Below are positions 57,466 through 64,000 of a stretch of 64,000 nt of DNA, piece after piece. The notes beneath the pieces are model-generated. The model was not told where the DNA came from. It did no database searches and saw nothing but the letters and a program-made list of their open reading frames with translations. Numbering within the stretch: position 1 is the first letter of the stretch; the number at the start of each line of letters is the position of its first letter. Origin of the DNA: Shewanella holmiensis (GTDB taxonomy: Bacteria; Pseudomonadota; Gammaproteobacteria; Enterobacterales; Shewanellaceae); contig NZ_JAMTCD010000005.1 in the NCBI RefSeq assembly GCF_025370255.1, positions 1-64,000 on the forward strand, written 5' to 3'. Both the position numbers and the translations under genes were made by a program.

Positions 57466-59514
57466 TTATAACTTTTCAGAAATAATCTTTGGTGTCACGA
57501 AAATCAGTAGTTCTTGACGCTCATTTCGGTCTGTTGTGTTTCTAAATAAGAAACCAACCAGAGGAATATCACCCAAAACAGGTACTTTACTCACTCTGCT
57601 GATTAAGTTTTGTTGATAGATACCACCCAAAACAATGGTTTCGCCATTATCAACTAATACTTGAGTACCGATACGTTGAGTATCAATAGATACAGCTTCA
57701 CCAGTTGGGGTTTGAACTGTTTTACCTTGAGAATCTTGGGTGATTTCTAAATCGAGAATCACGCGATTGTCAGGCGTTATTTGCGGTGTGACTCGAAGAG
57801 ATAAAACCGCTTTTTTAAAGCTCACTGATGTTGCACCACTTGACGCAGATTCCACATAAGGAATTTCAACACCTTGCTCAATGTATGCTGCTTTTTGATT
57901 TGACGTAGTGATACGTGGGCTTGCGATAATTTCGCCTTTGTTTTCTTGTTCAAGTGCACTTAATTCTAAATCCAGCACGGTACCATCAGCTAATTTTGCA
58001 ACATGGAAAGCAATGCTAGTTGGATTAGAAACCGCTGCGGGTAAATTAACGTTTAAGCGATCATCTAACCCAGGAATAATACCGCCAGCAATGCTGCCAG
58101 CACCTTCAAGCGAGCCTGAAGTACCTTTAGTGCCTTGCTGATCGGTAATGCCCCAGCGAATACCTAAATCTTCAGATACATCGTCTTTTACGGTCACCAT
58201 ACGCGATTCGATTAATACCTGCTTGATTGGAATATCTAACACTTCGATGAGTCGATGAATGCTTTCTAATATTTCTGCAGTGTCTTTCACCAGTAATGTG
58301 TTAGTACGTGCGTCAACAGCAACGCTACCACGACTTGATAGTAAACTTGAATCAGTTCCTTTCAACAATTCTGCTATGTCTAATGCCTTAGCATAATTAA
58401 TTTGTAAAAACTCAGAATATAAAGGCGCTAACTCTTTTACTTCTTGTTTGTTTTTAAGATCATTACTTTCACGAATTGCCAACTCTTCACTAGGGGCAAC
58501 CATTAAAATATTACCTTCAATGCGCTTATCAAGGCCTTTAGTTTGTAGAATTAAATCTAAAGCTTGGTCCCAAGGTACGTCATCTAAACGTAGCGTAATA
58601 TCACCTTCAACCGTGTCGCTAGTGACTAAGTTAAAGTTATTATAATCGGCAATAATCTGTAATACCGTTCGAACTGAAATGCTTTGAAAGTTTAACGATA
58701 GTGAACGACCGTTGTATTTTTTGTCTTCTTTAGCAACCGCTAATCGTTCAATTTTATCAATGTTAACTTTAAATACATTACCGTCTTGCTTGTAATTGTA
58801 TTCGTAATTACCATTCACATCGACTAAAATTCGTGAGGTTAAATCTTCTTTAAATGTTTCGAAACTACTGACTGGTGTCGCGAAGTCCTCTACATCCATG
58901 ACATACAATAAATCACTGCCAATATTGGTATTGTAAAGTTTGATTTCTAATTTGGCGCCAACTTGTTCAACATTAGCAGCGACTGAGCGATTACTTAAAT
59001 TAAATAATATCTCACCACCACCTTTCGCATTACGACGAAAATCGATGCTATTAACCGTATTTACAAATGGATTATCGGCACTTGATGGGCCTGAAACCGC
59101 ATCGTTTATCGTTAAACGATAGGTATTACCTTCAATTTTACCTTGATAAGGTTTCACGTCTTTTAAAGCGACGACGATAGTTAATCCGTTCGCTTGCTGC
59201 TGAGTCGTTAAGGATTTAACACCAACGCTATCAATTGGCAGTTCGTCCTTTGGTAAGTTAGATGTTGTTTCATCAAAATTTAAAATAATTTCAGCAGGGT
59301 TGGCTGATAAGTCTACAGTAGGAGACGTTACAGCGGATTCAAACACAAGCTCTAATTCTAATTGATGATCGACAACAGAGTGATATTTCACATCTAATAG
59401 ACGATTAGCAGCAACTGCGCTTGGAATTGCGCACATTAATAATACCACCCCTAACAGGGTTTTAACTGTTGATGAATTCGTCATTGATTTTCTCATCGCG
59501 GCAGAAGATTTCAT
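57466..59514 (-). CDS. pilQ: Type IV pilus secretin PilQ
   Basis: A 682-residue outer-membrane secretin precursor with a signal peptide (about 1-36). Two AMIN-type peptidoglycan-binding regions span about 38-250. An STN/N0 domain (about 270-345, SLNFQSISVRTVLQII) and an N1 domain follow, then the secretin core with VLIESRMVTV, VPVLGDIPLVGFLFRN and LLIFVTPKII. It forms the channel through which pili pass. GAGGGAA lies just before the ATG. It is the last gene of pilMNOPQ. Confidence 0.96.
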   Translation of the reverse strand: MKSSAAMRKSMTNSSTVKTLLGVVLLMCAIPSAVAANRLLDVKYHSVVDHQLELELVFESAVTSPTVDLSANPAEIILNFDETTSNLPKDELPIDSVGVKSLTTQQQANGLTIVVALKDVKPYQGKIEGNTYRLTINDAVSGPSSADNPFVNTVNSIDFRRNAKGGGEILFNLSNRSVAANVEQVGAKLEIKLYNTNIGSDLLYVMDVEDFATPVSSFETFKEDLTSRILVDVNGNYEYNYKQDGNVFKVNIDKIERLAVAKEDKKYNGRSLSLNFQSISVRTVLQIIADYNNFNLVTSDTVEGDITLRLDDVPWDQALDLILQTKGLDKRIEGNILMVAPSEELAIRESNDLKNKQEVKELAPLYSEFLQINYAKALDIAELLKGTDSSLLSSRGSVAVDARTNTLLVKDTAEILESIHRLIEVLDIPIKQVLIESRMVTVKDDVSEDLGIRWGITDQQGTKGTSGSLEGAGSIAGGIIPGLDDRLNVNLPAAVSNPTSIAFHVAKLADGTVLDLELSALEQENKGEIIASPRITTSNQKAAYIEQGVEIPYVESASSGATSVSFKKAVLSLRVTPQITPDNRVILDLEITQDSQGKTVQTPTGEAVSIDTQRIGTQVLVDNGETIVLGGIYQQNLISRVSKVPVLGDIPLVGFLFRNTTDRNERQELLIFVTPKIISEKL

Positions 59515-59536
59515 TATTCCCTCATCCTTCGCACGG

Positions 59537-60061
59537 TTACTTGCCTGATAATTCTAAGTTGCTTGGGCGTTCTGCCCAACAACCTGAACCATCAGGGATT
59601 AATTCTATAATTTCGATGTATTGGGGCGTTACATTTGAAATGCGACCATGATAAAGCCCTAAATACTCACCTACACCCATACGATAAACATTGGTATCTG
59701 CTGATTCAATTAAAGCCCAAATTTCATCGTCTTCACTTAACGTTCCACGCATCCTAAGGTTATCTAACGCATAAGTCTCTAAACGGCTTTTACGCCTTTT
59801 TAAATCAGGCTGCAAACAGTCTTTTGACGTATCGATAACTTCTTCGGTTAATTCTCTTGATGGCGGAATAAACGGACTGCGCATCAATTCAGCTTGGTAA
59901 ATAAAGTGCTCAAATTTTGGTGTTTCTTTTAGCGGCGGTATGCGCGCAACATGTTGTGCTTTAGTCGTTGTCACAAACAGCTCTAAATCACTTCTGTCGC
60001 CAATACAGCCAGTTAGCATTAAGCTGACACTAACACCAATCAGTGCGGGTAAGAATTTCAT
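59537..60061 (-). CDS. pilP: Type IV pilus alignment lipoprotein PilP
   Basis: A 174-residue inner-membrane lipoprotein with lipobox LTGC near residue 19. The C-terminal HR-like domain (about 85-165) includes LRMRGTL, YRMGVGEYLGLYHGRI and ITPQYIEIIELIPDG-type wording. It links PilNO to the secretin PilQ. Its ATG directly follows the pilO stop, with the ribosome site AAGGGGAAG inside the pilO end. Confidence 0.95.
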   Translation of the reverse strand: MKFLPALIGVSVSLMLTGCIGDRSDLELFVTTTKAQHVARIPPLKETPKFEHFIYQAELMRSPFIPPSRELTEEVIDTSKDCLQPDLKRRKSRLETYALDNLRMRGTLSEDDEIWALIESADTNVYRMGVGEYLGLYHGRISNVTPQYIEIIELIPDGSGCWAERPSNLELSGK

Positions 60062-60676
60062 TTATTTCTTCCCCTTAGCATCTTTAGGTAACTCAGCACC
60101 TTCTTTAAAGCGATATGTCTTAGCGAGAATCGCCATCGACAAACCACCGTCTTCTTTATGTGTGATACTAAAATCATGCAAACTAACAATACGAGGAAGT
60201 TTTGCGACTCCACTCACCATATTACCAATTTGATGATAATCACCCTCAACATTTAACCGAATTGGAAATTCAATATAAAAGTCACGCTCAATTTCATCTT
60301 CCCAATCTAAACTGTTTATTCTTAAACCTGAATCTGTGGCTACAAAAGTAATATCGTCCAATAAACCAGGCATCTCATTTTCTGATGGAAGCATTTTCAA
60401 TAATTCAGCAAATTGTGCTTCCATAATGACTAATTGTTCACGGTATAACTTTAGATTAGCAGCTAATTGATATTTAGTTTCAAAATCGGCTTTTAATTCA
60501 ATTTCTTTTTTCTGCTCAGATTCCATAACGGCAATCGTATCAGCAATAAATAAATAATAACTGGCACCGATAACACATAAAGATAAGAATCCAGCAAACA
60601 CTAGCTTGACTAATTTAGGCCAGCCGCCAATATTCTCAAAATCAATATCATTAAATTGGTCTAAATCAAGATTCAT
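60062..60676 (-). CDS. pilO: Type IV pilus inner-membrane protein PilO
   Basis: The 204-residue bitopic protein has a short cytoplasmic N-terminus, one membrane helix (about 28-48), a coiled coil and a ferredoxin-like periplasmic domain (FAELLKMLPSENEMPGLLDDI, seen in parts). It pairs with PilN to form the alignment complex. Its start overlaps the pilN stop by four bases. Confidence 0.95.
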   Translation of the reverse strand: MNLDLDQFNDIDFENIGGWPKLVKLVFAGFLSLCVIGASYYLFIADTIAVMESEQKKEIELKADFETKYQLAANLKLYREQLVIMEAQFAELLKMLPSENEMPGLLDDITFVATDSGLRINSLDWEDEIERDFYIEFPIRLNVEGDYHQIGNMVSGVAKLPRIVSLHDFSITHKEDGGLSMAILAKTYRFKEGAELPKDAKGKK

Positions 60677-61257
60677 TTTTTCGCTCCTTGTTGCATATCA
60701 AGGGCTTTATTACCAAATTCGTCAGTAATCGATACTCTTAATTTAAAGCGCTGTAGCTGACGTAAATCTTCATTTTGAGAAATAATGGATTGCATACTTG
60801 GATCAGTTAAATAACTTGAGGTTTTAACTTTCCTCATCATATTTGCAACGTTGTTATTTGATTCGCTGCGTCCTTCAATCCAAAGAATACTGCCTTTTTT
60901 CTCAATACTAGATAGATAGATCCCTGGTGGCACAATTCTCACCAACTCATCTAATACATGTGTCGGCAAATTACGTGATTGCTGAAGACCTAAAATAATT
61001 TCAGTTCGACGCTCAATATCTTTTTTACGCTCGGTAATTTTCTTGATTTCGGCGATCTGAGTGTCTAATAAACTAATTTCTGACTGTAAATAACTGTTAC
61101 GTTGACGCTGATCATCGGTCACTAATTCAAGATAACTAATAAACAAATATACCAGTAAAGACGTGACCAAAAATACTAGGGCAAGAATACCAATAAAATC
61201 ACGTTTTTGTTTTTCCCGTGCTTCTTCACGCCACGGAAGTAAGTTTATGTTCGCCAT
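60673..61257 (-). CDS. pilN: Type IV pilus inner-membrane protein PilN
   Basis: A 194-residue protein beginning with the conserved INLLPWREE motif that docks into PilM. One membrane helix (about 23-44), a coiled coil and a periplasmic domain follow. It overlaps pilM by 13 bases upstream and pilO by four bases downstream, a tightly coupled operon. Confidence 0.96.
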   Translation of the reverse strand: MANINLLPWREEAREKQKRDFIGILALVFLVTSLLVYLFISYLELVTDDQRQRNSYLQSEISLLDTQIAEIKKITERKKDIERRTEIILGLQQSRNLPTHVLDELVRIVPPGIYLSSIEKKGSILWIEGRSESNNNVANMMRKVKTSSYLTDPSMQSIISQNEDLRQLQRFKLRVSITDEFGNKALDMQQGAKK

Positions 61258-62324
61258 TGAGCGTAACTCCTCAGCGCCAAGCCACTTGCTACCATGAACT
61301 TGTTAATTGATGGCTGTAATTGGGATTTAATTGCTTCATCGGCATGCAAGCAACCTTGAAACGGGTCGGCAACGATTGCATGAACACCAAGCTCATTGGT
61401 TAATACCGTTGTCATGCCTTCTAACTTACCTGTACCACCACACAACACCACATAATCGACTTTTTCACGGCCGCTGGCGGTACAATAGATTTGTAAGGTA
61501 CGTTTAATTTGCTGCAACAGTTGTGTTTGGAATGGAGACAACACTTCAAACATATAATTTCTAGGTAGGTTACTTGTTACTTTAGCTAATTCAGCTTCTG
61601 CATATGGCATACCGTAGAAAGATAAAATAGATTGTGTGAATAACTCACCACCAAATGCCTGCTCTCGAATAAAGGTTGTTTCACCTTTTTCAACAACTGC
61701 AAACGTGGTGATATTGGCACCAATGTCTACCATGGCTATAATTTTATCTTTGGCGCCATCGGGTAATTGGGCATAAATAAGCTCAGCAGAGCGCCCTAAC
61801 GCATACCCCTCAACATCAACCACTTTAACATCAAGCTCAACTGCATCTAGTGCATCAACACGAGCATCAATATTCTCAGTACGGCAAGCACTTAGCAAAA
61901 CATCGACTTTCGACGGGTCAGTGATGTTTGGGCTTAAGGTCTCAAAATCGATACTGACTTCATCCAGAGAATAAGGAATAAGGTTGTCGGCTTCGATTTC
62001 GATTTGAGCTTCCATTTCTTCTTCATTTAATGAAGCGTCCATGTAAATCACTTTAGTCATCACCGCAGAACCAGAAACAGCAACAGCGGCAAACTTCACC
62101 CCTTTAGGCAAAGAACGCTTCAGTTGTCTCAAAGATTCTAATACAGCTTCAGAATCTCGAATATCATGATCAGCAACTGCGCCCTTTTTAATTGGCACCG
62201 TCGCGTAATTTTGAATTTTATATCCATCAGCAGTCTTACTGAGCAATATGGCTTTGACTTCATGGGAACCAATATCGACACCCACCATTTGCGGAGCTTG
62301 ACGCTTCCATAATTTAGAAAGCAT
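61245..62324 (-). CDS. pilM: Type IV pilus actin-like ATPase PilM
   Basis: A 359-residue cytoplasmic protein with the actin/FtsA-like phosphate loop VGVDIGSHEVKAI near residues 14-26. MVDIGANITTFAVV is the second phosphate-binding segment, and VVLCGGTGKLEG is the adenosine motif. It binds the PilN N-terminus and couples the assembly ATPases to the alignment complex. It is the first gene of pilMNOPQ, divergent from mrcA, as in most Gammaproteobacteria. Confidence 0.96.
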   Translation of the reverse strand: MLSKLWKRQAPQMVGVDIGSHEVKAILLSKTADGYKIQNYATVPIKKGAVADHDIRDSEAVLESLRQLKRSLPKGVKFAAVAVSGSAVMTKVIYMDASLNEEEMEAQIEIEADNLIPYSLDEVSIDFETLSPNITDPSKVDVLLSACRTENIDARVDALDAVELDVKVVDVEGYALGRSAELIYAQLPDGAKDKIIAMVDIGANITTFAVVEKGETTFIREQAFGGELFTQSILSFYGMPYAEAELAKVTSNLPRNYMFEVLSPFQTQLLQQIKRTLQIYCTASGREKVDYVVLCGGTGKLEGMTTVLTNELGVHAIVADPFQGCLHADEAIKSQLQPSINKFMVASGLALRSYAQWRT

Positions 62325-62510
62325 ATTCCGTCATCACAAATTCTATTATTGTTTTAAAAAGATAGTAGCACAAAATCATCTCGTTACACTTATTTGTATA
62401 AAATGTTTCTATATTTTACAAATACTATTTTTAGTTTACATGTTTTTACTTCACCAAAATGCTCATGGCTTATATACTACTGGTCCTATTTAAGATGTTG
62501 GAATACATGT

Positions 62511-64000
62511 GTGAAGTGGTTTAAAAGATTACTAATTGCCTTCTTTAGTTTAGCTTTACTCGGTGTAGGCGCAATTGCTGCTGCTTATTTTTATGTATTA
62601 CCAGACCTACCTGACGTTAACTCCTTAAAGACGGTTCAATTACAAACACCGCTACGCATATACAGTAGCGATGGCAAACTTATTTCACAATTTGGCGAAA
62701 AACGTCGCGTCCCTGTTGAATACAATGAGGTTCCTCAACAACTGATTAACGCGGTACTTGATACCGAAGATGCGCGTTTTTTTGAACATAAAGGTATCGA
62801 TCCGATCGGTATTATTCGTGCTGCAACAATTTTAGTTACGACGGGTAAAAAAAGCCAAGGCGCAAGTACTATTACCCAGCAGGTTGCCCGAGGATTCTTT
62901 TTATCGAATGAAAAAACCTATATTCGAAAAATCAAAGAAATCTTTTTAGCTTTAAAAATTGAAAAAACCCTAAACAAAGAAGAAATTCTCACACTGTATT
63001 TAAATCGATCATTTTTAGGTAACCGGGCTTATGGTGTCGGGGCTGCTGCACAGGTTTACTATGGCAAAAATTTACATGAGCTAACATTACCTGAAATAGC
63101 GATGATTGCGGGCTTACCTCAAGCACCTTCTGCTGCCAACCCTATACGTAATCCAGCAAGAGCTATGGCACGTCGAAATTGGGTGTTAAGTCGTATGTTG
63201 GAAAAAAACAACATTACTCAAGCCCTGTATCAAGAAGCGATTGATACGCCTATTTCGGCAAAATACCACGGCGCAGAAATTGATTTATATGCGCCATATA
63301 TTTCTGAAATGGCGCGTGACTATATGATTCAGAAGTATGGTGAAGAAGCGGCTTATACAAATGGATATAACGTCTACACAACCATTTCGTCTGAATTACA
63401 ATTAATGGCTCAAGAAGCATTACGTGATAACGTTTTTGCTTATGATCAACGCCATGGTTATCGCGGCCCGATTTCTCAACTTTGGACGGAAACGCCTTTA
63501 GTCCGTGACGAAATTATTGAGCAATTGAAAAAAACTGAACCTATGCAAGGTATTTTGCCTGCTGCGGTAATGGATATCGCTGAAAAACAAGCTAACGTCT
63601 TACTGGCCAATGGCCAAGAGATCACCATTGATTGGGCAGGATTAAAGTGGGCTCGTAAGTTTATCAGTGATAAACGCCAAAGTTTACCCCCTAAACTCGC
63701 GAGCGATATTTTACAAGTTGGGCAACAAGTTTACGTCCGAAATAACGGTGAGTTCTGGCAATTATCACAGATCCCTGAAGTGTCCAGTGCCACCGTTAGC
63801 CTTGACCCATTTGATGGTGCCATCCGTACTCTGGTCGGGGGATTTAGTTTCAGCCAAAGCCAATTTAACCGAGTGACACAGGCAAAACGTCAATTGGGTT
63901 CAAACATCAAACCGTTTATTTACGCTACGACATTAGAACAAGATTGGACATTGGCCACCTTGATCAATAATGCTCCGATTAATAAACCTGATACTCGACA
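62511..64000 (+). CDS. mrcA: Penicillin-binding protein 1A (bifunctional; 3' end outside window)
   Basis: A frame of 496 codons open to the window end. It starts at GTG 62511 (KWFKRLLIAFFSLALLG), a short cytoplasmic part plus membrane helix. The GT51 transglycosylase domain (about 55-230) has the catalytic Glu in DTEDARFFEHKGID and GASTITQQVARG. An oligonucleotide-binding-like insert (about 300-400) follows, and the transpeptidase domain begins with the catalytic SxxK as SNIK in QLGSNIKPFIY near residue 464. The SxN and KTG motifs are beyond the window. An ATG at 62507 is out of frame. It synthesises peptidoglycan and is the partner of LpoA, also in this window. Confidence 0.95.
   Translation, partial: MKWFKRLLIAFFSLALLGVGAIAAAYFYVLPDLPDVNSLKTVQLQTPLRIYSSDGKLISQFGEKRRVPVEYNEVPQQLINAVLDTEDARFFEHKGIDPIGIIRAATILVTTGKKSQGASTITQQVARGFFLSNEKTYIRKIKEIFLALKIEKTLNKEEILTLYLNRSFLGNRAYGVGAAAQVYYGKNLHELTLPEIAMIAGLPQAPSAANPIRNPARAMARRNWVLSRMLEKNNITQALYQEAIDTPISAKYHGAEIDLYAPYISEMARDYMIQKYGEEAAYTNGYNVYTTISSELQLMAQEALRDNVFAYDQRHGYRGPISQLWTETPLVRDEIIEQLKKTEPMQGILPAAVMDIAEKQANVLLANGQEITIDWAGLKWARKFISDKRQSLPPKLASDILQVGQQVYVRNNGEFWQLSQIPEVSSATVSLDPFDGAIRTLVGGFSFSQSQFNRVTQAKRQLGSNIKPFIYATTLEQDWTLATLINNAPINKPDTR

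Overview
The window looks like a chromosomal segment of a marine gammaproteobacterium of the genus Shewanella. This rests on the conserved order mrcA / pilMNOPQ-aroK-aroB-damX-dam / rpe-gph-trpS, on lpoA-yraN-diaA-dolP next to rsmI and rnpB, on the abundance of TonB-dependent receptors, and on moderately AT-rich DNA resembling cold-water Shewanella. Species assignment is an inference; no search was run.

Layout. Positions 1-4900 hold small accessory genes: a ygbA-type nitrosative-stress protein, a membrane protein resembling an AraC-type sensor without its DNA-binding domain, an S9 prolyl-oligopeptidase-family peptidase and a YSC84/SYLF protein. Positions 5022-7715 encode a large TonB-dependent receptor. 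A hairpin-rich non-coding block lies at about 8031-8640. Positions 9134-27004 form a complete sialic acid acquisition and catabolism locus. Positions 27378-42884 are mixed: a secreted protein of unknown function, ygiQ, a MAPEG protein, a ThrE-type exporter, an Omp85-like protein, a CstA-type transporter, and a CHASE/PAS hybrid histidine kinase translationally coupled to a REC-GGDEF protein. From 43095 to the end the window is mostly core genome: rnpB, rsmI, lpoA-yraN-diaA-dolP, a DMT transporter with a divergent LysR regulator, trpS-gph-rpe, dam-damX-aroB-aroK, the pilMNOPQ type IV pilus operon, and the 5' part of mrcA.

How the sialic acid genes work together (family knowledge plus inference). 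A secreted GH33 sialidase releases sialic acid. A TonB-dependent receptor takes it across the outer membrane, and a periplasmic kelch-type mutarotase (NanM-like) equilibrates anomers. An unusual fusion of a kelch domain to an SSS symporter imports it. NanA then gives ManNAc, NanK ManNAc-6-P, NanE GlcNAc-6-P, and NagA GlcN-6-P. A GntR/FadR-type NanR-like regulator sits in the middle. I see a recurrent operator of the form TGGTRTAAYAGGTATACC, built on GGTATA direct repeats, in front of nearly every transcription unit of the locus. These include an alpha/beta hydrolase (candidate sialate O-acetylesterase) and a DUF4862-type protein of unknown function, the best candidate here for a new sialic acid enzyme.

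Other points of interest are a 28-32-28 bp unit at 27261-27348 that resembles a single-spacer type I-F CRISPR, whose 32-nt 'spacer' resembles the 3' end of the adjacent gene, and a small DUF2970 gene (53109-53288).
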